NCBI RefSeq assembly: GCF_016741785.1
Contig: NZ_JAERRL010000006.1
Location: 277,937-341,936, forward strand
Reading direction: 5' to 3'
Source: Streptomyces sp. 7-21
GTDB lineage: Bacteria; Actinomycetota; Actinomycetes; Streptomycetales; Streptomycetaceae
Length of the DNA stretch: 64,000 bases
Positions 45,301 to 54,339 of the stretch are shown here, one piece after another (the first letter of the stretch is position 1; every line of letters begins with the position of its first letter). The position numbers and the translations under genes were made by a program. The notes beneath the pieces are model-generated. The model had not been told where the DNA came from, did not search any database, and saw nothing but the letters and a program-made list of their open reading frames with translations.

Positions 45301-47065
45301 GGCCGAGCGGGGCGCGCGGCCGGAGTGGGCCGAGGAGCTGGAAGCCACCCGGCGCGCCCTGCGGGTCCGCATCGCGGGCCAGGAGCACCTGGCCGCGGTC
45401 GAGGACGCCGGACGCCTGCGGGACGCCCTGGGCACGGCCCTGCCGGTGGGGGTTCCCGAGGCGTTCACGGAGCCGGTCAGAGACGCCCTGGGCGACCTGC
45501 TCTCCCGCTACGCCCGTACCCACGGGCCGTTCACCTCGGCGCAGGCGGCGGCCCGGTTCGGGCTCGGCATCGCGGTCACGGACGGCGCGCTGCACCGGCT
45601 GGCCGCGGACGGGCGGCTGGTGCAAGGCGAGTTCAGGCCAGGGGCAGAAGGGCACGAGTGGTGTGACCCGGGGGTGCTGCGGCGGCTGCGGCGGCGTTCT
45701 CTGGCGGCGCTGCGCCAGGAGCTGGAGCCGGTGCCCCCGGCCACGCTGGCGGCGTTCCTCCCGCAGTGGCAGCACGCCGGCTCCTTTCCGGCCAGCGGCG
45801 GGCTGCGCGGCGTCGACGGGCTGGCGCGCGCCGTGGAGCAGCTGCAGGGCGCCGCCGTGCCCGCCTCGGCCCTGGAGCGGCTGGTGCTGCCGTCCCGGGT
45901 CGTGGACTACGCGGCCCCGATGCTGGACGAGCTGATGGCCGCCGGCGAGGTGATCTGGGCGGGCGCCGGCGCGCTGCCCGGCACCGACGGCTGGATCTCC
46001 CTCTACCTGGCCGATGCGGCCCCGCTGCTGCTTCCCCCTCCGCTGCCGCTGGAGCTGTCACCGCTGCACCAGGCGGTGCTCGATGCGCTCGCCGGGGGCT
46101 ACGGGCTGTTCTTCCGCCAGATCGCGGCGCACGTGCGCGGCGCGGGGCACGAGGCGACGGACGCGGCGCTGGCCGGGGTGATCTGGGAGCTGGCCTGGTC
46201 GGGCCGGCTGACGAACGACACGCTCGCCCCGCTGCGCGCCCTGCTCGGCTCGGGCCGGACGGCAGGCTCGGCCGCCCACCGCGCCCGCCGCACGACCCCC
46301 CGCGGCCGGTATGGCTCCCTCGCCGTGGGCGGCGCTGCCAGGGCCGCCAGCGGCCCGCCTACGGTCGCGGGCCGGTGGTCGCTGCTGCCTCAGCGGGAGA
46401 GCGAGCCGACGCCGCGGGCCCACGCCCTGGCGCAGACGCTCCTCGACCGGCACGGCGTGGTGACGCGGGGTGCCGTCGCTGCCGAGGGTGTCGAAGGCGG
46501 TTTCGCCGCCGTCTACCGGGTCCTGTCCGCGTTCGAGGAGCGGGGGCTGGCGCGGCGCGGTTACGTCGTGGAAGGGCTCGGCGCCGCCCAGTTCGCCATG
46601 GACGGGGCGGTGGACCGGCTCCGCGCGACAGGCGCCGCGGCCGAGCGCCAGTCCCCGGGCGAGGTCCCGGACGGCGTGGTGCTGGCGGCGGCCGATCCGG
46701 CGAATGCCTACGGCGCCGCACTGCCGTGGCCGGACCCGCCGGGCGCGGCGACGCACAAGCCCGGCAGGAAGGCGGGCGCCCTCGTGGTGCTGGTCGGCGG
46801 GCGCCTGCGGCTGTACGTGGAGCGCGGCGGCCGGACGCTGCTGGCCTGGGCGGGTGAGGAGAGCGGGGAGGCGGCCGAGGAGGGTGCCGCAGCGCTGCGG
46901 CAGGCCGTACGGGCACTGGCCCAGGCCGTGCGGCACGGGGCCGTCAGCTCGCTGACCGTGGAACGGATCAACGGCGTGGCCGTGCTCGCCGACCCCGGGT
47001 GGGCCGCGCTGCTGGAGGAGGCGGGTTTCCACGCCACCCCCCGGGGGCTGCGGCTGCGGCCCTGA
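42377..47065 (+). CDS. lhr: Lhr-type ATP-dependent DNA/RNA-DNA helicase
   Basis: The 1562-residue protein is a full-length actinobacterial Lhr. The helicase core carries Walker A VVAPTGSGKT, YVSPLKALAVD, VILDEVHAVAG (DEVH box), GLSATVRPVEEVARFL, ATSSLELGIDMGAVD and LQRVGRAGHQVG. The following ~850 residues form the winged-helix and Lhr-specific C-terminal domain that makes the ring-like assembly. It unwinds DNA and RNA-DNA hybrids 3'-5' and is linked to crosslink or oxidative damage repair; in mycobacteria homologues are DNA damage induced. The ATG chosen (MDDEDDTAS) is three codons after another ATG. No SOS box was seen before it. It converges with clgR. Confidence 0.95.
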   Translation: MDDEDDTASALAGFSAPTRAWFSRAFPAPTPAQEGAWRAIAEESDVLVVAPTGSGKTLAAFLASLDRVATTPPPAEALRRCRVLYVSPLKALAVDVERNLRSPLTGIRQESVRLGLPEPEVKVAIRTGDTPAAERRSLSRRPPDILITTPESLFLMLTSASREALSGVETVILDEVHAVAGSKRGAHLALSLERLDALLPRPARRIGLSATVRPVEEVARFLSPQRGARIVQPSSAKEFRLSVVVPVPDMGELGGSPVPDGAGPGTERPSIWPSVEERVVDLIQAHRSTIVFANSRRLAERLCNRINEIAYERTTAEPLPEAHAPAALMGGSGAARGAPAVLARAHHGSVSKEQRSQIEEDLKAGRLPAVVATSSLELGIDMGAVDLVIQVESPPSVASGLQRVGRAGHQVGAVSSGVIFPKYRGDLVQAAVVTERMRQGAIEALRIPANPLDVLAQQIVAMAAMDTWDVDELLTLVRRAAPFAALPESAYHAVLDMLAGRYPSDAFAELRPRIVWDRVAGTVRGRPGAQRLAVTSGGTIPDRGLFGVFLAGADPKKGGGRVGELDEEMVYESRVGDVFTLGTTSWRIEDITRDRVLVSPAPGVPGRLPFWKGDQLGRPLELGRALGAFLRETGSLAPEEARARLSRAGLDAWAVDNVLSYLAEQREATGHVPDDRTIVVERFRDELGDWRVVVHSPFGAQVHAPWALALGARLTERFGVDAQVLHADDGIVLRLPDTDLLGDAGPLDGGDSAADPFGAAGGAEGAPSVGAADVLFDKDEIDQLVTDQVGGSALFAARFRECAARALLLPRRDPRRRTPLWQQRQRASQLLSVASEFGSFPVILEAVRECLQDVFDVPGLAALMGDIEARRVRVVEVTTREPSPFARSLLFGYVAQYLYEGDSPLAERRAAALSLDSRLLAELLGQAELRELLDPGVLHELERELAWLTEDRRLKDAEAVADALRVLGPLTPAELAERGARPEWAEELEATRRALRVRIAGQEHLAAVEDAGRLRDALGTALPVGVPEAFTEPVRDALGDLLSRYARTHGPFTSAQAAARFGLGIAVTDGALHRLAADGRLVQGEFRPGAEGHEWCDPGVLRRLRRRSLAALRQELEPVPPATLAAFLPQWQHAGSFPASGGLRGVDGLARAVEQLQGAAVPASALERLVLPSRVVDYAAPMLDELMAAGEVIWAGAGALPGTDGWISLYLADAAPLLLPPPLPLELSPLHQAVLDALAGGYGLFFRQIAAHVRGAGHEATDAALAGVIWELAWSGRLTNDTLAPLRALLGSGRTAGSAAHRARRTTPRGRYGSLAVGGAARAASGPPTVAGRWSLLPQRESEPTPRAHALAQTLLDRHGVVTRGAVAAEGVEGGFAAVYRVLSAFEERGLARRGYVVEGLGAAQFAMDGAVDRLRATGAAAERQSPGEVPDGVVLAAADPANAYGAALPWPDPPGAATHKPGRKAGALVVLVGGRLRLYVERGGRTLLAWAGEESGEAAEEGAAALRQAVRALAQAVRHGAVSSLTVERINGVAVLADPGWAALLEEAGFHATPRGLRLRP

Positions 47066-47069
47066 GCGT

Positions 47070-47092
47070 GTCCCGCCTGCGGTGGGCGGGAC
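47070..47092. terminator. Hairpin between lhr and clgR
   Basis: GTCCCGCC-TGCGGTG-GGCGGGAC forms an 8-bp stem between convergent genes, five bases past the lhr stop. Confidence 0.6.
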
Positions 47093-47102
47093 GCCGCCGT
47101 GC

Positions 47103-47510
47103 TCAGGCGGCGACGACGTCGACGGCCTCGGCGGGCGCCTTGATCGTCACGTGGTCGTCGGGGCGGTGCGGCACGGATGTCACGCGGACGGGGTTGAGCA
47201 TTGTCCGCTCCGCCAGGCCGCGCCCAGCGGGGACGCCCAGCGGCGGCACGGTGTCGCTGGCCGCGGACTGGGCCAGCTCGGCGAGCGCCAGCTCGTCGCT
47301 GACCTCGCGCATCAGCTCGGACATCCGCAGTTCCAGTGCGTCGCAGATCGCGGCGAGCAGCTCGGAGGAAGCTTCCTTCTGCCCGCGCTCCACCTCGGAG
47401 AGGTAGCCGAGCGAGACCCGGGCGGAGGAGGACACTTCACGCAGAGTGCGGCCCTGACGCTGGCGCTGCCGACGCAGCACGTCACCCAGCAGGCGACGGA
47501 GCAGGATCAT
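47103..47510 (-). CDS. clgR: Clp protease gene regulator ClgR
   Basis: The 135-residue activator of clp and lon protease genes has an XRE helix-turn-helix: [20 protein letters not shown], then [20 protein letters not shown]. The C-terminus ends DVVAA; the terminal Ala-Ala is the recognised degron by which Clp protease removes ClgR in Streptomyces. The ATG is preceded by GAGGAGGGAG. I searched the short upstream gap for GTTCGC-N5-GCG and found no convincing ClgR box. It follows cinA by 95 bases, in the order pgsA-cinA-clgR conserved in actinobacteria. Confidence 0.92.
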   Translation of the reverse strand: MILLRRLLGDVLRRQRQRQGRTLREVSSSARVSLGYLSEVERGQKEASSELLAAICDALELRMSELMREVSDELALAELAQSAASDTVPPLGVPAGRGLAERTMLNPVRVTSVPHRPDDHVTIKAPAEAVDVVAA

Positions 47511-47605
47511 CGGTGGCTCCCTCCTCGGACCGTTGGCCTCGCTTGCTTCATGCCCCACCGTACCGCCTCGGACTCCAACCGGCCGGGGAGCGATGTCTTG
47601 TTCAC

Positions 47606-48157
47606 TCAGGGCTGCAAACATCCATCGTCTCCGTTCTGTTCCGTATCCTGTCCCGCTTCGTTCGCCGGCAGGATGAGTTCGTTGCGCAGCAGAGCGAGCA
47701 CTGCCCGTACACTCGCGGACCTGATCTGGCCCCGGTCACCGTCCAGGCTGAGCCGCTGCGCGACGGCTCCCCCCGTACCGGAAGACGAAACAGCGACGAA
47801 GACCGTGCCCACACTCTGGCCGTCCTGAGGGCTGGGCCCCGCGACGCCGGTCGTCGCCAGGCCCCAGTCCGCCCCCAGCAGCCGCCGGACACCCGACGCC
47901 ATCTGCCGGGCGACCTCGGCGTCCACCGCCCCGCGCTCCTCGAGCAGGGCGGCGTCCACCCCGAGGGTATGCCGCTTGACGCTCGTCGCGTAGGCGGTGA
48001 CCGAGCCGAGGAACGACCGGGAGGCGCCGGGCACGGCCGTGAGCGTCGCGGCCACCAGCCCGCCGGTCAGCGACTCGGCCACGGCGAGCGTGCGCCCGCC
48101 GTCCGCCAGCAGCCCGAGCACCTGCGCCGCGAGCCGGGCGGCCGGGTCACTGCCCAT
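47606..48157 (-). CDS. cinA: CinA C-terminal domain protein, nicotinamide-nucleotide amidohydrolase
   Basis: This 183-residue protein consists only of the CinA C-terminal (PncC) domain, which deamidates NMN to NaMN and recycles pyridine nucleotide. [24 protein letters not shown] (quoted in part), [17 protein letters not shown] and [21 protein letters not shown] hold the family serine, tyrosine and lysine-region residues. The N-terminal competence domain of longer CinA proteins is absent, as is normal in actinobacteria. The ATG overlaps the pgsA end by 11 bases, so it is cotranscribed and probably coupled. Confidence 0.93.
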   Translation of the reverse strand: MGSDPAARLAAQVLGLLADGGRTLAVAESLTGGLVAATLTAVPGASRSFLGSVTAYATSVKRHTLGVDAALLEERGAVDAEVARQMASGVRRLLGADWGLATTGVAGPSPQDGQSVGTVFVAVSSSGTGGAVAQRLSLDGDRGQIRSASVRAVLALLRNELILPANEAGQDTEQNGDDGCLQP

Positions 48158-48788
48158 GGGCCCGCTCCCGTGCCAGGCCGGCCCGGCGGAGTACGACCGC
48201 CTGCCGCACATAGTCCAGTCCCGTGCCCACGGTGAGCACGACCGCCGCGGCCATCACCCACCACCTCAGGCTGGCCAGCACGCCCGTCAGGGCCAGGATG
48301 TACATCCCGACGGCGATGCCCTGGGTGAGCGTCTTCAGCTTGCCGCCGCGGCTGGCGGGGATCACCCCGTGCCGGATCACCCAGAACCGCAGCAGGGTGA
48401 TGCCCAGCTCGCGCGCCAGGATCGTCACGGTCACCCACCACGGCAGCTCGGACAGCGCCGACAGGCAGATGAGCGCCGCCCCCATGATGGCCTTGTCGGC
48501 GATGGGATCGGCGATCTTCCCGAAATCGGTGACGAGGTTGCGGCGGCGCGCCAGCTCGCCGTCGAAGAGGTCGGTGATCATGGCGATGGTGAACGCGGCC
48601 CAGGCCAGCGAGCGCCACCCCGGATCATGGCCGCCGCCGGCGAACATCAGCAGCACCAGCGCCGGGACCAGCAGCAGGCGGACCATCGTCAGGACGTTCG
48701 CGATGTTCCACAGGCCCGCAGCGGCCGTCCGTGGGACGGCGCCCGCTCCCCGATCGTCTCCGGCGGCCGAGGCCGGCATATCCGTCAC
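48147..48788 (-). CDS. pgsA: CDP-diacylglycerol-glycerol-3-phosphate 3-phosphatidyltransferase
   Basis: The 213-residue membrane enzyme makes phosphatidylglycerophosphate. The CDP-alcohol phosphotransferase motif D-x2-DG-x2-AR-x8-G-x3-D-x3-D is fully present in [10 protein letters not shown] through GKIADPIAD. About five to six hydrophobic helices follow ([34 protein letters not shown]). The GTG start overlaps the rimO stop (GTGA), indicating translational coupling. It is one of the chromosomal pgsA paralogues; whether it makes PG or another phospholipid is not decided by sequence. Confidence 0.93.
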   Translation of the reverse strand: MTDMPASAAGDDRGAGAVPRTAAAGLWNIANVLTMVRLLLVPALVLLMFAGGGHDPGWRSLAWAAFTIAMITDLFDGELARRRNLVTDFGKIADPIADKAIMGAALICLSALSELPWWVTVTILARELGITLLRFWVIRHGVIPASRGGKLKTLTQGIAVGMYILALTGVLASLRWWVMAAAVVLTVGTGLDYVRQAVVLRRAGLARERAHGQ

Positions 48789-50377
48789 TGGCCGGCCCCT
48801 GGGCGGCTGTCCGTCACCGGGGGCCGCGCCACCGCGATCAGGTCCACGCCCCGGGTGGCAACGATGTCCGCCGTGACCAGCTGCCCCGGGCGCCAGTCGC
48901 CCGGCCGCTCCCCCACGAGCAGGATCTGGCCGTCGGTCTCCGGTGCCTGGTGCGCGCCGCGCCCCACGGCGATCACCTTCCTCTCCGTGCTCTCGAGGCC
49001 CTGCACTCCCTCGAGGCCCTCCAGTGGCCCGCTGTCCTCTTCCCCGTCTCCGGACGCGGTGATGCCGTCCTCCGGGCCGAGTGACTCGATCAGCACCTCG
49101 GCGCGCTCGCCGATCCGCTCCTCAGCGCGCTGGTACATGAGCTCCTCAGCGAGCTGCGAGACCCGCTCCAGGCGCTCGGCGACGACCTCCTGCGCGTGCT
49201 TGTCCTGGTATCCGGCGGCCTCGGTGCCTTCCTCGTCGGAGTAGCCGAAGACGCCGATGGCATCGAGCCGGGCCTCGGTGAGGAAGCGCGCCAGATCGGC
49301 CAGGTCCGCCTCGGTCTCGCCGGGGAACCCGACGATGAAGTTGGACCTGATGCCCGCCGCCGGGGCCCGGTCACGGATGGTGCGGAGGAGGTCCAGGAAG
49401 CGGCCGGTGTCGCCGAAGCGGCGCATGGCGCGCAGCACCGAGGGGGCGGAGTGCTGGAACGAGAGGTCAAAGTAGGGGGCGATCTTCTCCGTGCCGGTGA
49501 GGACGTCGATGAGCCCCGGGCGCATCTCGGCGGGCTGGAGATAGCTGACACGGATGCGCTCCAGGCCCGTTATGGCCGCGAGCTCCGGCAGAAGCGTCTC
49601 CAGCAGCCGGATGTCGCCCAGGTCCTTGCCGTAGGACGTGCTGTTCTCCGACACCAGCATGATCTCGGTGACGCCCTGCTCCGCGAGCCAGCGCGCCTCG
49701 GCGAGCACGTCGGCGGGCCGCCGCGAGACGTAGGAGCCGCGGAAGGACGGAATCGCGCAGAAGGAGCAGCGGCGGTCACAGCCGGAGGCGAGCTTCACGG
49801 ACGCGACCGGTCCGCCGCCGAGCCGGCGCCGCAGCGGCGGGCGGGGCCCGGAGGCCGGTGCCGTCCCCTCGGGCAGGTCGGCCAGAGCGTCGCCGTGGCC
49901 CGGCACCGCCACCTGGGCGTTCACCTTGGCGTTCTGCCGGTCCACGGGCGTCAGCGGCAGCAGCGTGCGGCGGTCGCGCGGCACGTGGGGCGTGTGCGAC
50001 CCGCCGCTGAGGATGGTGCGCAGCCGCTCCGAGATTTCGGCGTAGTCGTCGAAGCCGAGCACCGCGTCCGCCTCGGGCAGCGCCTCGGCCAGCTCCTTGC
50101 CGTACCGCTCCGCCATGCAGCCGACAGCGACGACGGCCCGCGTACGCCCGCCCGCGCCCGGAGTCTTCAGCTCGCTGGCTTCCAGCAGCGCGTCCACGGA
50201 GTCCTTCTTGGCGGCCTCGACAAAGCCGCAGGTGTTGACGACAGCGACATCCGCCTGTGCCGCCTCGTCCACGAGGTCCCAGCCGTCGGCCGCGAGCCGC
50301 CCCGCGAGCTCCTCTGAATCCACCTCATTACGGGCGCAGCCAAGAGTGACCAGGGCGACGGTACGGCGTTCGGACAT
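48785..50377 (-). CDS. rimO: Ribosomal protein S12 methylthiotransferase
   Basis: RimO (530 residues) adds a methylthio group to an aspartate of ribosomal protein S12. The UPF0004 cysteines are in [28 protein letters not shown] and [10 protein letters not shown]; the radical SAM motif is CDRRCSFC followed by [17 protein letters not shown] domain ends the chain. It is longer than E. coli RimO because of a glycine- and proline-rich insertion (around residues 125-190) and an acidic segment near 440-470. The ATG is before [12 protein letters not shown]. It is coupled to pgsA. Confidence 0.96.
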   Translation of the reverse strand: MSERRTVALVTLGCARNEVDSEELAGRLAADGWDLVDEAAQADVAVVNTCGFVEAAKKDSVDALLEASELKTPGAGGRTRAVVAVGCMAERYGKELAEALPEADAVLGFDDYAEISERLRTILSGGSHTPHVPRDRRTLLPLTPVDRQNAKVNAQVAVPGHGDALADLPEGTAPASGPRPPLRRRLGGGPVASVKLASGCDRRCSFCAIPSFRGSYVSRRPADVLAEARWLAEQGVTEIMLVSENSTSYGKDLGDIRLLETLLPELAAITGLERIRVSYLQPAEMRPGLIDVLTGTEKIAPYFDLSFQHSAPSVLRAMRRFGDTGRFLDLLRTIRDRAPAAGIRSNFIVGFPGETEADLADLARFLTEARLDAIGVFGYSDEEGTEAAGYQDKHAQEVVAERLERVSQLAEELMYQRAEERIGERAEVLIESLGPEDGITASGDGEEDSGPLEGLEGVQGLESTERKVIAVGRGAHQAPETDGQILLVGERPGDWRPGQLVTADIVATRGVDLIAVARPPVTDSRPGAGQ

Positions 50378-50405
50378 GATCTCAGCCTACTTCGTCCCGG
50401 CGACA

Positions 50406-50452
50406 GCGCGGCGCCCCGCCCGGCCCGCTCCCGGGCCGGCGGGGCGCCGCGC
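50406..50452 (-). terminator. Strong terminator after the RodZ-like gene
   Basis: GCGCGGCGCCCCGCC followed by CGGCCCG pairs across a CTCC loop with its complement; the stem is 21 bp with one bulged C. It lies directly after the RodZ-like stop, isolating rimO transcription. Confidence 0.85.
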
Positions 50453-50453
50453 C

Positions 50454-51266
50454 TCAGCCCTCCTCGGGGTCGCCGGGCGTGTACGTCAGGCGCTGCACCT
50501 GCCCCATCTCGCCGACATCCTCGATCTCCTTGCCGTTGACGTGGAGCGTCACAGCGCCGGCGTTGCCGAGGATCAGGTCGATCCGGTCGTCGTCCGTGAA
50601 CGTTTCGGACGCGCCGTCCTCCAGCACGCCTTCGAACATCAGCCGGCCGCTGCTGTCCCGAGCGGAGACCCAGCTGCTGCCCTCCTCGACCGTCAGGCGC
50701 ACGGTCACCTTGTCGGCGGGCGCGGCGGCCACCGCGCTCTCGGACGGCTCCGGGCGGTCCGGCCCGCCGGTCCGCCGCTCCTGCTCCTCCGCGGAGGCCG
50801 TGGGCCCGGCGGTGGCCTCGGCGACGTCCTCGGCGACGGCGCCCGGATCGTTGTTCCCGCCGCCGCTGAAGAACGTGAAACCGACGAACCCGATCACCGC
50901 GACGATCGCGGCGACCATGGCGGCCGTCCAGTTGGGTCTGCGGGGCTCGGGACGGATGCGTTCCGCCTCGAAGAGCGGCGCAGCCGGCGCCGGGTCGGAC
51001 TGCGCTCCCTGCTCGGCGTTGAACTGCTCGACGAGCGGCGCGGGATCGAGGCCGACCGCGCGCGCCAGCGTACGGATGTGGCCCCGCGCGTACACGTCGC
51101 CGCCACAGCGGGAGAAGTCGTCCCGTTCGATGGCGTGAATGATCGGAATGCGCACGCGTGTGGACGAACTGACCTCGTCCACGGTCAGTTTTGCCCTGAT
51201 GCGCGCCTGCTGAAGGGTTCGACCGACGGAAGGCCGGTCCTTGGCGAAGGAGTTGCCGTTGGACAC
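50454..51266 (-). CDS. RodZ-like membrane protein with helix-turn-helix domain
   Basis: The 270-residue protein has a cytoplasmic HTH_25 domain (SVGRTLQQARIRAKLTVDEV, STRVRIPIIHAIERDDFSRC, DVYARGHIRTLARAVGLDP), one transmembrane segment (MVAAIVAVIGFVGFTFF), and an extracellular acidic linker with a C-terminal DUF4115 domain (VTVRLTVEEGSSWVSARDSSG, quoted in part). This is the RodZ layout, a bacterial cytoskeleton/cell shape factor that binds MreB in rods; in Streptomyces its role is not settled. The GTG start has AAAGG eight bases before it; the upstream GTG lacks one. It lies between ftsK and rimO, as in other actinobacteria. Confidence 0.85.
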   Translation of the reverse strand: MSNGNSFAKDRPSVGRTLQQARIRAKLTVDEVSSSTRVRIPIIHAIERDDFSRCGGDVYARGHIRTLARAVGLDPAPLVEQFNAEQGAQSDPAPAAPLFEAERIRPEPRRPNWTAAMVAAIVAVIGFVGFTFFSGGGNNDPGAVAEDVAEATAGPTASAEEQERRTGGPDRPEPSESAVAAAPADKVTVRLTVEEGSSWVSARDSSGRLMFEGVLEDGASETFTDDDRIDLILGNAGAVTLHVNGKEIEDVGEMGQVQRLTYTPGDPEEG

Positions 51267-51496
51267 GAGGGCGCCTTTCGAGCGTGGAACCACGTGCTTT
51301 GGGTCAAGTCTAGGGGCGCGAGGAAAAAAGCGGGCAAGCGGGCCGGTCGACTTTGTCCGCCATGGGGATGGCCCGGTTCCCGCTGCTTCCCTGATGGCGG
51401 CATCCGGGGCGTTCCGGCTGGCGGCCCCGGCCGGAACGCGGAGAATGCCTGCCCCGGCACCGCCGCCGGCCGGAAGGCCGTCAGCTCCCCTCGGCC

Positions 51497-54277
51497 CTAG
51501 GGCTGAGTCTCCCCCCGGATCATCGCCAGCACTCCGTCGAGTTCATCCGGTTTCACCAGCACGTCCCGCGCCTTGGAACCCTCGCTGGGCCCGACCACGC
51601 CCCGCGACTCCATCAGGTCCATCAGGCGGCCCGCCTTGGCAAAGCCCACGCGCAGCTTCCGCTGGAGCATGGAGGTGGAGCCGAACTGCGTGCTGACGAC
51701 CAGTTCGGCGGCCTGGCACAGCAGGTCGAGATCGTCGCCGATGTCCTCGTCGATCTCCCGCTTCTTGGCGGTGCCGGCGGTGACGTCGTCACGGAAAACG
51801 GGCGCCATCTGCGCTTTGCAGTGCGCGACGACCTCGCTGATCTCCTGTTCCGTGACGAATGCCCCCTGCATGCGGACCGGTTTGTTCGCGCCCATGGGCA
51901 GGAAAAGGCCGTCACCCTTTCCGATCAGCTTTTCCGCGCCCTGCTGGTCGAGGATGACCCGGCTGTCGGCAAGCGAGGAGGTGGCGAACGCCAGACGGGA
52001 CGGGACGTTGGCCTTGATCAGCCCAGTGACGACGTCCACGCTGGGCCGCTGGGTCGCGAGCACCAGGTGAATGCCCGCGGCCCGCGCGAGCTGCGTGATC
52101 CGCACGATGGCGTCCTCGACGTCGCGCGGGGCCACCATCATCAGGTCGGCCAGCTCGTCGACGATGACCACCAGGTAGGGGTAGGGCGCCAGCTCCCGTT
52201 CGCTGCCGGGCGGCGCGGTGACCTTGCCCGCGCGCACCGCCGCGTTGAAGTCGTCGATGTGCCGGAAGCCGTACTCGGCGAGGTCGTCGTAGCGCACATC
52301 CATCTCGCGCACGACCCACTGGAGCGCCTCGGCGGCCTTCTTCGGATTGGTGATGATCGGGGTGATCAGGTGCGGGATGCCCTCGTAGGCGGTGAGCTCC
52401 ACGCGTTTGGGGTCCACCAGCACCAGCCGCACGTCCTCAGGGGTGGCACGCATCATCAGGGACGTGATGAGGCAGTTGATGCAGCTGGACTTGCCGGATC
52501 CGGTGGCGCCGGCCACCAGCAGGTGCGGCATGCGCGCGAGGTTGGCGGTGACGTAGCCGCCCTCGACGTCCTTGCCGAGCCCCACCACGAGCGGATGGTC
52601 CTCGGTGACCGCGGCGGTGCGCAGCACATCGCCGAGATTGACCATCTCCCGGTCGCTGTTGGGGATCTCGATGCCGACGGCCGACTTGCCGGGGATCGGG
52701 CTGATGATACGGATGTCGGGGCTGGCCACGGCGTAGGCGATGTTCCGCGCCAGCGCGGTGATCTTCTCGACCTTGACGGCGTGCCCGAGCTCAATCTCGT
52801 AGCGGGTGACCGTCGGGCCCCGGGTGAAGCCGGTGACGGAGGCGTCGACCTTGAAGTCGGCGAAGACCGTCGTCAGCGCGTCGACGACGGCGTCGTTGGC
52901 GGGGCTGCGGGTGCGCCCCGGGCCGCCCCGGCTGAGCAGGTCGAGCGAGGGCAGCGCGTAGGTGATGTCCCCGGAGAGCTGGAGCTGCTCGGCGCGCGGC
53001 GGCAGCGGGCCGGCCGGCTCCGGCTCCTTCTTGGTCAGGTCGGGCACGCTGCGCGGCGGGGCCCCGGCGGCAGATCCCGCGCCGGTGGACGACCCCGCGG
53101 AGGACCCCGCGGACGGCCCGGCAGACGGTGCGGCAGCGCCGGACTTGCGGGGCTTGGTCCCGGAGGGCGTGGCGCGGCGCCTGGGGCTGCCGGTGACCTC
53201 GCTGCTGAGGCTGGCCACGACCGGATCGGGGTCGACACCGTGCACGACGGCGCCATCGAGGTCCGCCGCGGCGGCGTCCGCGACGTCCACCGGATCGCCG
53301 CCCTTCCGGCGGCCCGCACGGCGGGGCCCGCGGCGGGCGGGCCGGTGCTCGACGGGGGTGAACTCGCCGCCAGCCCCGGGGTCCGCGCGCTGGTCGCGCG
53401 CCTCGTAGCCGTCGTCGTCCTCGAAGCCGCCCAACCCGTCGTCCCACTCGTCGCCGGCTCCGGTGCCGTCGCGGTCCGCGGCGGCGCGGCGGTGGGGGGT
53501 GCGGGGACGGGACCGGCCGGGACGCCGCGCCGGCGTGTCCTCGGCGAGGCCAAGGGCCACCGCGGCCTGCCGCAGCCGGCGCCAGATGGCGTTGACGGGC
53601 GTGGCCGTCACCACCAGCAGCCCGAACACCGTGAGCAGCACGAGCAGCGCCACGGCCAGCGGCTCGCCCATGGCGCGGATCAACGGCAGCGACGCGGCCC
53701 AGCCCACCAGGCCACCGGTGTCACGCAGCGCCTGCGCGCCCTCGCTGCGCGACGGTGCGCCGGTGGCGATGTGCACGAGCCCCAGCACGCCGACGAGCAG
53801 CGCGGTGAGCCCGATGACGATGCGCCCGTTGGCCTCGGGCTTCTCCGGGTGCCGGAACAGACGGACCGACAGGAAGCCGAGCAGCACGGGGAAGACGACG
53901 TCCAGGCGCCCCAGCGCACCGGTGACGAGCAGGGTGACGCCGTCGCCGACCGGCCCCTCCAGCAGGTTCGACCAGGTGCCTGCGGCGGCGACGAGGCCGA
54001 GGGCGAGCAGCAGCAGGGCAAGCCCGTCTTTGCGGTGCGCGGGGTCAAGTCCCTTGGCGCTCTGCCCTATCCCGCGCAGCAGAGCCGCGACCGGCCGCGC
54101 GATGCCCATCCACACCCCGCGCAGCACGCGGTAGGCGAGCTGGCCGGCCGTGGGGGACGGCGCGGGCTTCCTGGCGGGCGGCTTCCTGGCCGCCGTCTTC
54201 TTCGCGGGCCCCTTGCCGCCGCCGCTGCGCCCGGCGCGCGCGCTGGAGGAACCCTTGCCGGACGTACGTGAGGCCAT
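51497..54277 (-). CDS. ftsK: DNA translocase FtsK/SpoIIIE
   Basis: The 926-residue translocase moves DNA through closing septa, including spore septa. It has a lysine-rich N-terminus, four membrane spans (LLLLALGLVAAAGTWSNLL, VVFPVLLGFLSVRLF, VIGLTALLVGVLGLVHIA, LAVALLVLLTVFGLLVVTA), an acidic and alanine/proline-rich linker and the motor. Walker A is VAGATGSGKSS; LVVIVDELADLMMVA is Walker B. The C-terminal gamma domain (DLMESRGVVGPSEGSKARDV) reads KOPS-like sequences. The ATG before ASRTSGKGS lacks a ribosome-binding site but agrees with Streptomyces FtsK. The stop lies within a GCCCTAGGGC palindrome. Confidence 0.95.
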   Translation of the reverse strand: MASRTSGKGSSSARAGRSGGGKGPAKKTAARKPPARKPAPSPTAGQLAYRVLRGVWMGIARPVAALLRGIGQSAKGLDPAHRKDGLALLLLALGLVAAAGTWSNLLEGPVGDGVTLLVTGALGRLDVVFPVLLGFLSVRLFRHPEKPEANGRIVIGLTALLVGVLGLVHIATGAPSRSEGAQALRDTGGLVGWAASLPLIRAMGEPLAVALLVLLTVFGLLVVTATPVNAIWRRLRQAAVALGLAEDTPARRPGRSRPRTPHRRAAADRDGTGAGDEWDDGLGGFEDDDGYEARDQRADPGAGGEFTPVEHRPARRGPRRAGRRKGGDPVDVADAAAADLDGAVVHGVDPDPVVASLSSEVTGSPRRRATPSGTKPRKSGAAAPSAGPSAGSSAGSSTGAGSAAGAPPRSVPDLTKKEPEPAGPLPPRAEQLQLSGDITYALPSLDLLSRGGPGRTRSPANDAVVDALTTVFADFKVDASVTGFTRGPTVTRYEIELGHAVKVEKITALARNIAYAVASPDIRIISPIPGKSAVGIEIPNSDREMVNLGDVLRTAAVTEDHPLVVGLGKDVEGGYVTANLARMPHLLVAGATGSGKSSCINCLITSLMMRATPEDVRLVLVDPKRVELTAYEGIPHLITPIITNPKKAAEALQWVVREMDVRYDDLAEYGFRHIDDFNAAVRAGKVTAPPGSERELAPYPYLVVIVDELADLMMVAPRDVEDAIVRITQLARAAGIHLVLATQRPSVDVVTGLIKANVPSRLAFATSSLADSRVILDQQGAEKLIGKGDGLFLPMGANKPVRMQGAFVTEQEISEVVAHCKAQMAPVFRDDVTAGTAKKREIDEDIGDDLDLLCQAAELVVSTQFGSTSMLQRKLRVGFAKAGRLMDLMESRGVVGPSEGSKARDVLVKPDELDGVLAMIRGETQP

Positions 54278-54339
54278 GGAGGTGAGATTACCGGCCTCGC
54301 GCGGGCGCGGCACGGATCACGGCGCGCGGGCCGCGGGGG

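Noticed and set aside
47511..47690. ClgR operator (GTTCGC-N5-GCG) upstream of clgR.
   Set aside because: Only a partial GTTCGC is seen inside cinA and it lacks the correctly spaced GCG.
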